This document shows positions 27,254-35,203 of a stretch of 64,000 nucleotides of DNA, piece after piece; positions within the stretch are counted from its first letter, which is position 1; every line of letters starts with the position of its first letter. Source of the DNA: Yoonia sp. GPGPB17. Lineage in GTDB: Bacteria > Pseudomonadota > Alphaproteobacteria > Rhodobacterales > Rhodobacteraceae. The stretch spans positions 90,068 through 154,067 of the forward strand of contig NZ_JATACI010000003.1 in NCBI RefSeq assembly GCF_037892195.1, given 5' to 3'. A program made the translations under genes and the position numbers. The notes under the pieces are model-generated. The model was not told where the DNA came from, did not search any database, and was given only the letters and a program-made list of their open reading frames with translations.

Positions 27254-28564
27254 CTACTCAAGGTTCACGCCTTCCATGAAGACGAGTTCGACTTGTGTGC
27301 CACCGTAGAGCGACACGACGGGCTGATACTGTTCTGCGCGTTCGATGTAGTACTCACTGAGGCGATTAGCGGCGCCGCTAACACCACCGGCAGCGGAAGA
27401 CGCACCCGCACTATTGAGCACATCTTCGAATGACGTCGCTTCAGCACCAGAAGCAGCATCACCGACACTCTTGATCCCGTCTGCCAAACCACCAAGCGCG
27501 CCTGCAATTGCTGCATTGTTGATCAATCGGCCTTCGCGCGACACAACCAAACCACGCGCACCAGCCTTGCCAGCGCCGCTCATGTAGCCAGCAACATCCC
27601 GTTCGAACACCCGACCGCCCGACTGAACACAAGACAGCTTCAAAAGCCGGACATAGACACGCTCGGAACTAAGATCACCTCGCGCCGACCCGGTGACAGT
27701 GCAACCAGTCAAATCAATCGTGTGGCCCTGAGTGGAACGTGTCCCAGCTGTGATCGCAGGAGACGTAATCCGGAAAACGACTGGCACAGGTTCAGCCTGA
27801 CTTGTCACCGATGTCGAAGCATCAACACCAGACAAAACGATGGCCGGAGCATACGAACCTGCAGGCAAGTAATTCGACAGATGCGGAGGTACATCCTCCT
27901 CTTCTGCAGCACCACCCGAAGACGTCAGTGTGAATTGACGTGAAAACGGGATAGGTTCGAAACCAGGTGTGGTCCCTGACGCCGCTGCGCCAGTCCCAGC
28001 CTGTCCTTGTATGGGAAATGTGCCACCAGAGTTATTGTTTGGTGACGTCTGCGGCCCAAGCGGACCATTTGCAGGGGGACGCACAGCAGCTGGCGACAGA
28101 AAATCTGCCACCATATCACTGCCTGGGAGGTTGAACCCCGTACTTTGAGTAGTGCCTGACGCGGGATTGTGTGCGCCCCCCTGCCCTGCCTCAAGCCGTT
28201 GCTGCAGAGCATTGATTGTCTCCTCATATCGCGAGAGTATTGCGTCGTATTCACTGGCCGTTTGAGCCTTCTCAGCTTCATGATTTTCGACCATTGTTTG
28301 GACCGAAGTCTCCAGGTTGACGTACTTGTCGCGAAGGTCATCAAGTTCTGTGGCCGCATCCTTAATCCAAGACATTTCGGGTGCAGCAGCACGGGTACGA
28401 TCGGCGATCATTGTCGTTGTCACACCACTTTCTGACTGCCCAATCGGAAGACCTGGTGTACTGCTATTGAGTGTCTGACTGACGACAAACATCGCACCGA
28501 GGCCAACGGCACCACACATGCTAGCGATGATCAGTTGCTTATTTCTGCGAGACGTATTGCTCAT
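27254..28564 (-). CDS. traB: TraB, F-type channel scaffold (VirB10-like)
   Basis: 436 aa from ATG 28564, chosen because GGAGG lies 8 nt upstream and the start overlaps the traK stop. One membrane helix (LIIASMCGAVGLGAMFVV), a coiled-coil linker (about residues 55-110), a Pro/Gly-rich segment and a C-terminal VirB10-type beta barrel domain. TraB spans from inner to outer membrane. An in-frame GCTAGC at about 28520 gives Ala-Ser in the membrane helix. Confidence 0.93.
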   Translation of the reverse strand: MSNTSRRNKQLIIASMCGAVGLGAMFVVSQTLNSSTPGLPIGQSESGVTTTMIADRTRAAAPEMSWIKDAATELDDLRDKYVNLETSVQTMVENHEAEKAQTASEYDAILSRYEETINALQQRLEAGQGGAHNPASGTTQSTGFNLPGSDMVADFLSPAAVRPPANGPLGPQTSPNNNSGGTFPIQGQAGTGAAASGTTPGFEPIPFSRQFTLTSSGGAAEEEDVPPHLSNYLPAGSYAPAIVLSGVDASTSVTSQAEPVPVVFRITSPAITAGTRSTQGHTIDLTGCTVTGSARGDLSSERVYVRLLKLSCVQSGGRVFERDVAGYMSGAGKAGARGLVVSREGRLINNAAIAGALGGLADGIKSVGDAASGAEATSFEDVLNSAGASSAAGGVSGAANRLSEYYIERAEQYQPVVSLYGGTQVELVFMEGVNLE

Positions 28565-29274
28565 CTTGTGTCCTCCACAACAATCACCCAAACCTTCCCA
28601 CCTGAAATTACGCGGTCCACGTAGACAGCGAGGGTACGGCTAGATCGATAAAACTGACGTTCGGCGGGGATCTGACCACTCCGGGCGCTAACGACAGAAA
28701 TGCGAGCAATCAGGCCTCCAGCCGAATAGGAAGCAAAGCTGCCAACGCGCTGTCCAGAGGCAGGACGATTGCCAATCCGAGCGGCATATGCTTGACGAGT
28801 GAAACTGACCAAATTTGAGGTACGGGAAGAACCACTGCCACCTGAGTTAACCGCAAAACCTGATGCATTCGGGGAGGAATTAGCTTGTTGAGACGGGGCA
28901 GACGATGACGATACACCGCGCAGGGTCACCAGAACGGTGTGGTTTTCCAGATCGGTTTTTGGGTTCATGGTGAAGCCAATCGTATGGCCGGTCTCTGTCA
29001 CAATGTACCCACTCTCCGAAGTGGGCTGACCACCTGCGAACCGCAAAAACACATCGCCAGTGCCTTCATCGTTCACCATCTCAAAGTTGCTCGAACTCTG
29101 AAGGATCTTCGAGATACGGTTATCGACAACAGAAATGCGCGTTGGACCCGTCACAGATACATCGAATGAGATGTTTTGATCTGGTCGCGTTGTTAAACGA
29201 ACCGTGTCTGCAACCACCGACGATGCGAACAAACAAACACAGATCAGAAACGAAATTGGAGAGAAACGGTTCAT
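28561..29274 (-). CDS. traK: TraK, F-type secretin-like core protein (VirB9-like)
   Basis: 237 aa with a signal peptide (SFLICVCLFASSVVA) and two beta-rich domains joined by a Ser/Asn/Gly-rich linker (about residues 120-155). TraK forms the periplasmic/outer-membrane ring with TraV and TraB. Overlaps traE and traB by four bases. Confidence 0.9.
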   Translation of the reverse strand: MNRFSPISFLICVCLFASSVVADTVRLTTRPDQNISFDVSVTGPTRISVVDNRISKILQSSSNFEMVNDEGTGDVFLRFAGGQPTSESGYIVTETGHTIGFTMNPKTDLENHTVLVTLRGVSSSSAPSQQANSSPNASGFAVNSGGSGSSRTSNLVSFTRQAYAARIGNRPASGQRVGSFASYSAGGLIARISVVSARSGQIPAERQFYRSSRTLAVYVDRVISGGKVWVIVVEDTR

Positions 29275-29825
29275 GACGACGGCTCCTCAACAGTCATTGA
29301 GGCCAAGCGTACCGAAGACGCTTCTTCAACGAAGATCAGGGTGATAACCCGTTCTTCCCGAGTAACGCGCTGGGTTTCGATAAAGGTGGAAAGGTTACCA
29401 GTGACCACAATACGCAAACCATCGAGGTCATGATCAAGTCGCTGCGGAAAGAAGGTTGTTGAGATGCGGCGTTCACGAATGTCTTCGGCGACGGCATCAA
29501 ATGCATCCAACAAACGTGGACGGTCACGCACACTCGAAAGCCGCTCGACAACACGCCGACCATAAGCCGCAGTCTCAGGTGAGACATTGTAGAAAGCGTA
29601 AACAGCATCCAGAGCTAGAGATTCAACATACCGCGAATCCACAGCGCCAGCTGCAACCATTCCGTCGCTGATGCGCGAAGGAACAAGAACAGTTGTGCGC
29701 TGGATTTGGGTGTAAGAACCCACCAGCATGACGATAACCACAAGTTCGGCGAGCGATATAATGATGAAAAGGTTGCGCATACCACGCGAAGAACGCAACT
29801 GACGTGCTTGTTGATTAGGGCTCAT
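29271..29825 (-). CDS. traE: TraE, F-type pilus assembly protein (VirB5/8-like)
   Basis: 184 aa from ATG 29825, after GGAGGGG. One N-terminal membrane helix (NLFIIISLAELVVIVMLVGS) and a periplasmic domain with SPETAAYGRRVVERLSS and TRQRV-like ends, matching TraE. Inner-membrane scaffold for the pilus machinery. Next to traL and traK as in F. Confidence 0.92.
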   Translation of the reverse strand: MSPNQQARQLRSSRGMRNLFIIISLAELVVIVMLVGSYTQIQRTTVLVPSRISDGMVAAGAVDSRYVESLALDAVYAFYNVSPETAAYGRRVVERLSSVRDRPRLLDAFDAVAEDIRERRISTTFFPQRLDHDLDGLRIVVTGNLSTFIETQRVTREERVITLIFVEEASSVRLASMTVEEPSS

Positions 29826-29827
29826 GA

Positions 29828-30124
29828 CTATCCCCTCCAATGGACCACATCCGATCGCGGGAACGACCGATATGGCGAGATTTCAGGAGGCAAAAACCAA
29901 TATGCGGCGGCCTTCAGCCGCTCGATCCCACCTTCCCCTTTCAGACGCCGCCAAAGGCCAAAAAGAATCAGGCCAATCACAATACCAGCGATAAGGTTGC
30001 GACCTAAGAACCCGACAAAGCATGGGCCAAGAAACATCGCAGCATCGTCAGCAGTGAAGAAAAACAGGCGCCCGGGTACTTCGAGCTTTTGTTCAATCAG
30101 AACAATGTTAGAATTATCAGACAT
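29828..30124 (-). CDS. traL: TraL, F-type pilus assembly protein (VirB3-like)
   Basis: 98 aa. A hydrophilic N-terminal strand (LIEQKLEVPGRLFFF) leads into the membrane hairpin (FVGFLGRNLIAGIVIGLILF) and a basic C-terminal half typical of TraL. Separated by 2 nt from traE and preceded by a hairpin after traA. Confidence 0.92.
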   Translation of the reverse strand: MSDNSNIVLIEQKLEVPGRLFFFTADDAAMFLGPCFVGFLGRNLIAGIVIGLILFGLWRRLKGEGGIERLKAAAYWFLPPEISPYRSFPRSDVVHWRG

Positions 30125-30150
30125 CTTGATCCCCCATGATCAAAGTTGAT

Positions 30151-30180
30151 GTGGGCCCCGCCGCCAACTGCGGAGCCCAC
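30151..30180 (-). terminator. Hairpin between traA and traL
   Basis: GTGGGC (30151-30156) pairs with GCCCAC (30175-30180), with an inner CCGC/GCGG pair. It lies between the pilin stop and traL. Without a clear T-run it may act as an attenuator or 3' stabiliser that lets pilin be made in excess of the other tra products. Confidence 0.45.
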
Positions 30181-30190
30181 GGACCCAGCT

Positions 30191-30571
30191 TTAGACTGGG
30201 CCGACACCGTCAAGGGGGACGGATGGAACCTCGGCAGCGGCTGTCAACATATCGACAGTCGCTGTCACACCACCGATGCCGTTGATGATTTCAACGCCAT
30301 AGCCGATCAGGAACGCGATCATCACGCTTGAGATGACCCACTTCCAGTTCGATGTGACGGCATAGACGCCGATACCAATGATCAGCGAAACCAGCAGCAT
30401 CAAAGCACCGAAGTTGCCGCCGAGCATTGTGTTGAGGTCGCCAAGCATCGTTGTGAACGATGCATCGATGCCTGTACCGGCACCGGCAGCTGATGCAAAC
30501 GAAGGAGCCAAAACGGCCGCCGTCACAACAGCCAGACGGCCATAGTTGGATAGGATAAGTTTTTTGAACAT
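30191..30571 (-). CDS. traA: TraA, F-type pilin
   Basis: 126 aa from ATG 30571, with AGAGGAAG upstream. A long leader (LAVVTAAVLAPSFASAAG) is followed by two hydrophobic helices (FGALMLLVSLIIGIGVYAV and VISSVMIAFLIGYGVEII) around SNWKW, the F-type pilin plan. It heads the 18-kb leftward operon. Processing may involve the plasmid S26 peptidase or host LepB. Confidence 0.88.
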   Translation of the reverse strand: MFKKLILSNYGRLAVVTAAVLAPSFASAAGAGTGIDASFTTMLGDLNTMLGGNFGALMLLVSLIIGIGVYAVTSNWKWVISSVMIAFLIGYGVEIINGIGGVTATVDMLTAAAEVPSVPLDGVGPV

Positions 30572-30777
30572 AGTTTCTTCCTCTGTTGGGGAGAGCAACG
30601 CGCCCTCGCCCCAGGGTAGAAACATCGATAGTCAAGATGCAAGAGAAAAAGTGACAAAGATTATTTTTTACACCATTACGTTTTGTACTCATCCGGAAAA
30701 TAGGTAAAAAATGTGATGACTCCGTTGCTCAGATAGGCAACATTGGAAGCCAACAAAAACAGGCGATCCGGGCAAGT
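30572..30777. promoter_or_regulatory. Divergent control region upstream of traA and the gene at 30778
   Basis: Roughly 200 nt between divergent starts. It carries ATTTTTTACACC (30664-30675) and an inverted near-copy GGTAAAAAATG (30704-30714). The first matches the motif at 5070-5084 in front of traD and the DsbA-like gene. This looks like an operator set for a transfer-gene regulator, with the adjacent unknown gene a candidate. The sites are seen; their use is inferred. Confidence 0.5.
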
Positions 30778-31503
30778 ATGAAGGCTGAAGCATTGAAGAG
30801 CGCAGAACTAGACCAAATACTATCAGTGAATGCTGTGTTTTGGGATCAAGCTGCCGACCTAGTAGCCGCCGGATATCAGGTCAATGCGTACCTGCGTGAA
30901 GGCGCCAAGGGCTATAACGTCACTTTTTCGAAGAACAACGAAGCAAAGACGCTCGTCGCGATCGATAAGAAATCTACGTCAGCAGTCCCAGCTGAGGTTG
31001 AGGGAATTTCACTATTTCAAATAATGGCAACGCATAGCGATGTGGACAGCTTTGTGCTTCCCCTGATCCCATTCGGCGAAGAGCCCAAAGAGGCGAAGAA
31101 ATGCGTAATCAGGATGCAGAGGCCAAACCCAAAGATCCTCTGGACACTCGAAATCGAAGGCAAATCGTTAAAAGGTGACAGGAACAAACCTTTAAGAATA
31201 GGCGCATTCGGAGGAGTGATTGACACAGCTCGTTTTGCGACAGCAACAACAGCAGAACTCATAATCAGCCCGGCGACGAGACAATACTTCCAGGCGAGGC
31301 TTCGAAGGAGCCAATGGGTCAGCGAAGAACTTGCAAAAAAAGACCTAAATCTAAGGACATGGTGTCTTGAGAAGGGCCATAAGTACCACGCCTTCTATCA
31401 TGTCCTTCAAAGAGGTGATGACATCCCAGATGTGAAAAACCAACTAGCGCGGATAGCCAAACGCAAAGTACTAGAAATGTGGCCCAAGATAGATTGGGGA
31501 TAG
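30778..31503 (+). CDS. Unknown protein with a C-terminal DNA-binding-like segment; possible tra regulator
   Basis: 241 aa, soluble, no signal or membrane segment. The N-terminal two thirds are beta-rich and not recognised. The C-terminal segment LRTWCLEKGHKYHAFYHVLQ followed by basic residues resembles the helix-turn-helix of phage regulators of the TWxxxxGxxxxxVYxVL type. It is divergent from the pilin operon and shares its control region, so a role in transfer regulation is plausible, not shown. Confidence 0.65.
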   Translation: MKAEALKSAELDQILSVNAVFWDQAADLVAAGYQVNAYLREGAKGYNVTFSKNNEAKTLVAIDKKSTSAVPAEVEGISLFQIMATHSDVDSFVLPLIPFGEEPKEAKKCVIRMQRPNPKILWTLEIEGKSLKGDRNKPLRIGAFGGVIDTARFATATTAELIISPATRQYFQARLRRSQWVSEELAKKDLNLRTWCLEKGHKYHAFYHVLQRGDDIPDVKNQLARIAKRKVLEMWPKIDWG

Positions 31504-31531
31504 CCTGGAAAAGCATGTAAAGTGATCCATC

Positions 31532-32218
31532 ATGTGCAACCTCTATTCAGCGACATCAAGTGTCGAAGCCATGCGAGAACTGTTCCAGGTCAAACCTGAC
31601 ATGGATCGCTTGGGTAACGCTGAACCAAAAACAGCCATATGGCCGAAATACCCAGGACCCGTCGTCCGCATCGCGGAAGATGGTGAACGCGAACTTGTGG
31701 AGATGAATTGGGGATTTCTGACCAAAAACGTAAGCAAAAAGACCGGCAAGGAACTAAAGCCGCAGGCTTGGAACAATGCGCGCGATGACAAAGTGAGGAC
31801 CAACGGGCTTTGGAAGAGCAGTTTCTTAAAGCGTCGATGCTTGATCCCGGCCAGCAGTTTCCGGGAAGCAAAAGGCAAACGTCCGGCGAATGACTTCTGG
31901 TTTGCAGTCAAAGGTGACGAACCACGACCGCCGTTTGCAATGGCTGGACTGTGGCAACCAACGCCACCTGCCTTGGCGACGTCGCTTGATGCGCCCACCG
32001 GCCTGTCTCACACTGTGGTGACGACAACGGCCAATGAAATCGTGCGGCCAGTGCATCCACAGCGGATGGTGGTCATTCTTGATCCGTCTGACTATGAAAC
32101 CTGGCTTACTGGATCAAAAGAAGAAGCATCCGCGCTACTGCGGCCTTACCCCTCAAACAAAATGGAAGTCGTCATGGAGGGGGTCGGCATTCTGACGGAC
32201 GATGTGGTTAACAGCTAA
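31532..32218 (+). CDS. SRAP-family (YedK/HMCES) protein
   Basis: 228 aa starting MCNLYSA: Cys2 is the residue that crosslinks abasic sites in single-stranded DNA. Further family marks are NNARDD, PASSFREAK (the glutamate position) and VHPQRMVVIL (the histidine). These proteins shield abasic sites. On a conjugative plasmid, protection of single-stranded DNA entering a recipient is an attractive role, by inference. Begins 28 nt after the preceding gene. Confidence 0.88.
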   Translation: MCNLYSATSSVEAMRELFQVKPDMDRLGNAEPKTAIWPKYPGPVVRIAEDGERELVEMNWGFLTKNVSKKTGKELKPQAWNNARDDKVRTNGLWKSSFLKRRCLIPASSFREAKGKRPANDFWFAVKGDEPRPPFAMAGLWQPTPPALATSLDAPTGLSHTVVTTTANEIVRPVHPQRMVVILDPSDYETWLTGSKEEASALLRPYPSNKMEVVMEGVGILTDDVVNS

Positions 32219-32272
32219 TGTGATTACACAGATTTTTGTTCACTTTGTGTTCTCTTTCTCTATATCTCGATT

Positions 32273-32728
32273 ATGCCCTCTTCGAGACCCCCAATTCGTG
32301 CTCACCCTGCAAAGCCGTTCCGGACGATCGCGGACGCAGCAAAAGCAGGTCAAATTGTTGAAATAAGATGCAATCTATGCCAACGGGGCATGAATTTCAT
32401 GGCGTCTGATTTGGTTCAGGTCATAGATCCAGCGCACCCAATGCATATCCCGCCATTTGCGTGCTCGAAGTGCCAAACAATGGAATATGTTCACATCAAC
32501 AGCCGAACACCCAGTTTGGGGTCGATTCCGGTAGGGGGCAGGATCGTATCTCTCATGAGCGTTTTTGATTATCCCGGCACGATGAGACTACCCCGCTGGT
32601 GCGGGATGGTCAAAGTTTGTAGCTTGTGCAGGCGCTGGAGACGGTTGCCGCAATCGAGTGTTGTCATGCTCTCATCCGCGGATTGGATACCGCCTTACCA
32701 AATACGACGTGGGATTGCCTCTCTCTAA
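32273..32728 (+). CDS. Zinc-ribbon protein, C terminus replaced at a repeat junction
   Basis: 151 aa in frame. The first 85 or so residues look genuine: RCNLC and FACSKC form a zinc ribbon like the protein at 7420-7683. From GSIPVGGRIVSL onward the sequence coincides with a 31-bp repeat (32518-32548) that recurs at 45559-45589, and what follows does not look like a natural continuation. The gene was probably truncated by an insertion or rearrangement that brought the neighbouring IS110 and catabolic island. Confidence 0.55.
   Translation: MPSSRPPIRAHPAKPFRTIADAAKAGQIVEIRCNLCQRGMNFMASDLVQVIDPAHPMHIPPFACSKCQTMEYVHINSRTPSLGSIPVGGRIVSLMSVFDYPGTMRLPRWCGMVKVCSLCRRWRRLPQSSVVMLSSADWIPPYQIRRGIASL
32518..32548 (+). 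repeat. 31-bp direct repeat, copy 1 (transposon-end-like)
   Basis: Matches 45559-45589 at 30 of 31 positions, same orientation (mismatch G at 32524). It begins GGGGTCGATTCCGG and resembles over its first 22 bases the 38-bp Tn3-type end at 45741 (18 of 22 identical by eye). Together the copies bracket the IS110 element and the fmd island. Confidence 0.7.
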
Positions 32729-32818
32729 GAGCGGGTATGTGCCCCAACGCACTCCGAGGATTTCCCCATCAATGGCCGCCATCTCCAGCGTACTGCACAG
32801 GCAGTCTGTTTGCGATGG

Positions 32819-33928
32819 TCAGGCTTTGAGCGGCGTTTGCCGTGCAATGTCCCAGACAAACCCAGCCAGTTCTCGAGCAATGGCAGCCAGAACTCGGGGT
32901 TGCGGTTTGCCCGTCCGGTTCAAAGTTCGATACCGCTTGCAGAGCCGGGTCTGGGCTTTCCAGCCGATATCTTTGATATGCTGCGGGAGATGAGCTGAAC
33001 GCTTCAGATAGGGATGTCCCTCTTTGGGTGGGTGGCGGTACGACCATCCCGCCTCGACCAACATTGTGCGTGCCAAAGCGTTGCCCGTCTTCGTTAATCG
33101 CCCGCGCCGCGTTGTGCTTCCGCTGGAGTGCTCGCTTGGCACCAATCCCAGCCAGGCCATCAACTGGCGAGGATTCTCAAACCGGGTAATGTCCCCGATC
33201 TCAGCAACCACAGTGGCTGCGATGGTGGTGTTCACGCCACGCAAAGCACGCAGGGCATCAACGACTGGCGCAAAATGCCAATCCGGAACCGCTTCTTCAA
33301 TGGCCATGTTCAATGTCTCCACGCGACACTCGGCCTGTGCAACCGTGCGTTTGTACTCTTCGAAGGCCAATTGTTGATGCGGAAACCGGAACTTGCGCAT
33401 CTCAGCAAGCCATCGCCGGTGGCGCTGTGTCCAATATTTTCCGTTCTCGTAACGAAGACCGTGGCGCAGCAGAAAGCTCAACAGTTGTTGTTTGGCGGTC
33501 TTCACTGCATCCATCGCTTGCTTACGAGCGCGGATCAGATCGCGCATCGCCTCTTGCTCTTCGTCCGGTGTCCAGATGGGCGTGAGTTCACCAGCCCGCC
33601 AAAGCCGCGCCAGCATCTCGGCATCACGCCGGTCTGTCTTCACACGATCACCGACCTTGCGCGGGATCATTGATGGCGCGACGACCGCGCACTCGAACCC
33701 AAGCTTAGTGAGGTGCCGGTGAATGCCATAACCGCAAGGACCGGCTTCATAGCAAAATGAAGGCGTGTACCCAGTCTTGGTGAGCGTCTTCGTCAGCCGC
33801 AAAACGGCGTCCGCCGTGTTGACAATGGTACCGTGAAACCTGATCTCAGCTCCGCGACCATCCTCAGCAACCGCGACAGCAATCGTATCTTTGTGGACGT
33901 CCAGGCCCACATAAAGCGTTTTGTTCAT
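32819..33928 (-). CDS. IS110-family transposase
   Basis: 369 aa, intact. The N-terminal RuvC-like DEDD domain shows D10 (VGLDVHKD), E61 (CYEAG), D99 and D102 (TDRRDAE); the C-terminal Tnp20 domain has LRGVNTTIAATVVAEIGD and the serine region GLVPSEHSSG. IS110 enzymes are programmed by a bridge RNA from the element's noncoding end. The element boundaries are not determined because this family lacks long terminal repeats. It sits between the truncated zinc-ribbon gene and the response regulator. Confidence 0.93.
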   Translation of the reverse strand: MNKTLYVGLDVHKDTIAVAVAEDGRGAEIRFHGTIVNTADAVLRLTKTLTKTGYTPSFCYEAGPCGYGIHRHLTKLGFECAVVAPSMIPRKVGDRVKTDRRDAEMLARLWRAGELTPIWTPDEEQEAMRDLIRARKQAMDAVKTAKQQLLSFLLRHGLRYENGKYWTQRHRRWLAEMRKFRFPHQQLAFEEYKRTVAQAECRVETLNMAIEEAVPDWHFAPVVDALRALRGVNTTIAATVVAEIGDITRFENPRQLMAWLGLVPSEHSSGSTTRRGRLTKTGNALARTMLVEAGWSYRHPPKEGHPYLKRSAHLPQHIKDIGWKAQTRLCKRYRTLNRTGKPQPRVLAAIARELAGFVWDIARQTPLKA

Positions 33929-34300
33929 TCGTATCTCCTTCGTCGAACAATCCTATGTTCGCCGAGAAAATCGCGGGTATCACGCCCGCTGCAAAACGCT
34001 CATCTGGTCTAAGCAGCCATTGGCGGTGCACGCGGCGAAATCTGACTGTGAGCCCAAAAAGCAAAATGCTGCATGCTGCGCGAAGAGCAGCGTTGCACGT
34101 AATCCGGACGTTATCGCGCGTCAGGAAGGCGGAAAGCCAACCATTGCCGCATGACCACGATGCCACGGCGGCGCCGATCGAAGCGGGCTTTTGGTTCAAA
34201 CACATTCGATTTTTCAACAGTGCGGTGCGTAGGGACACTCCGTCTTCATGCTTCAATTCCAGAGTATGTCTGCTAGTGAAAGACCTTTCAAATTCGCTTT
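33929..34300 (-). other. Noncoding flank of the IS110 transposase (candidate bridge-RNA region) and junction to the fmd island
   Basis: 372 nt upstream of the transposase with no convincing gene. In the IS110 group the bridge RNA is encoded on this side; in the IS1111 group it lies downstream (here 32560-32818). The right-hand part adjoins the response-regulator stop and presumably belongs to the island. I could not fold it reliably by hand. Confidence 0.4.
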
Positions 34301-35203
34301 CTAGTGTTGAGTTTCGTTGAGTCTCCGATCTGCCATCACCGCCGCCGAAGTCCGGTTGTCGACGCCCATTTTCTGAAAAACCTGCTCAAGGTGCTTGTTC
34401 ACGGTGCGCGCGCTCAAGGACAGGATTGTACTGATGTCTCGATTGGTTTTACCAAGCGTCAGCCAGTAAAGCACTTCGCTTTCGCGTTGGGTCAGGTTGA
34501 AAGCTTTCTGCAGGGTTTCTTCGTTGCTCACGCCCTGCTTTGAGACGACCTTCAACAGGATTTCCTGCGCAATTGAAACGCCGATGTAAAGAAATTCCAC
34601 CTTGTCGCTGGTAAATGGCTCGCAGGCCGAGACAGGCTGTCCGACGCAGGACAGAAGCCAAGCTTGGAACGCCGGATCTTCAAGATCTAGCGATCCATCT
34701 TTCAAGACGGCCATCCCCAACTCTGACCCCCATGCGAAATCACCTTTGCCGTCAAAGGCCAATACTGCGCGGTCAAAGGCGTCGATCGCTTGGCGCGCGC
34801 TTTTCAGAAGTTTCGAGTTCACCACATGGGTGGTCAGACGCGCCAGCATTTCGTCGATTTCGACGGGCTTTGTGATGTAATCTACCCCGCCTGCTTTAAG
34901 CCCTTTGACAACATTTTCCTGCTCTTTAAGGCCGGTCATAAAGATGATTGGGGCCAGCGTTGGGTTGGGACCCGACTTGAGAAGGCGGCACGTCTCGAAC
35001 CCGTCAAGTTCGGGCATGACCGCGTCCATCAGAATAACATCCGGTTGCACGCGATTGGTCAGGTTAATCGCCGCACGGCCGTCGCGCGCCACCAGAACCG
35101 TCATGCCCTGCGCCTCAAGCGCTGAAGCCACCATACCTAGGGATTCGGGGTTGTCGTCCACCACCAGCGCGATGCTTTTATCGTCGTGCTCAAACAGTTT
35201 CAT
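34301..35203 (-). CDS. Response regulator with receiver and LuxR-type HTH domains
   Basis: 300 aa from ATG 35203, after GGAGG and overlapping the kinase stop by 14 nt. Receiver domain (about 10-130) with acidic pair VDDNPE, phospho-Asp in VILMDAVMPELDG and Lys in YITKPVE. A middle segment of about 90 residues is not recognised. C-terminal LuxR HTH (LTQRESEVLYWLTLGKTNRD, ILSLSARTVNKHLEQVFQKM). It is the output partner of the hybrid kinase; the palindrome at 38636-38657 before the fmd operon is its likely target. Confidence 0.9.
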   Translation of the reverse strand: MKLFEHDDKSIALVVDDNPESLGMVASALEAQGMTVLVARDGRAAINLTNRVQPDVILMDAVMPELDGFETCRLLKSGPNPTLAPIIFMTGLKEQENVVKGLKAGGVDYITKPVEIDEMLARLTTHVVNSKLLKSARQAIDAFDRAVLAFDGKGDFAWGSELGMAVLKDGSLDLEDPAFQAWLLSCVGQPVSACEPFTSDKVEFLYIGVSIAQEILLKVVSKQGVSNEETLQKAFNLTQRESEVLYWLTLGKTNRDISTILSLSARTVNKHLEQVFQKMGVDNRTSAAVMADRRLNETQH

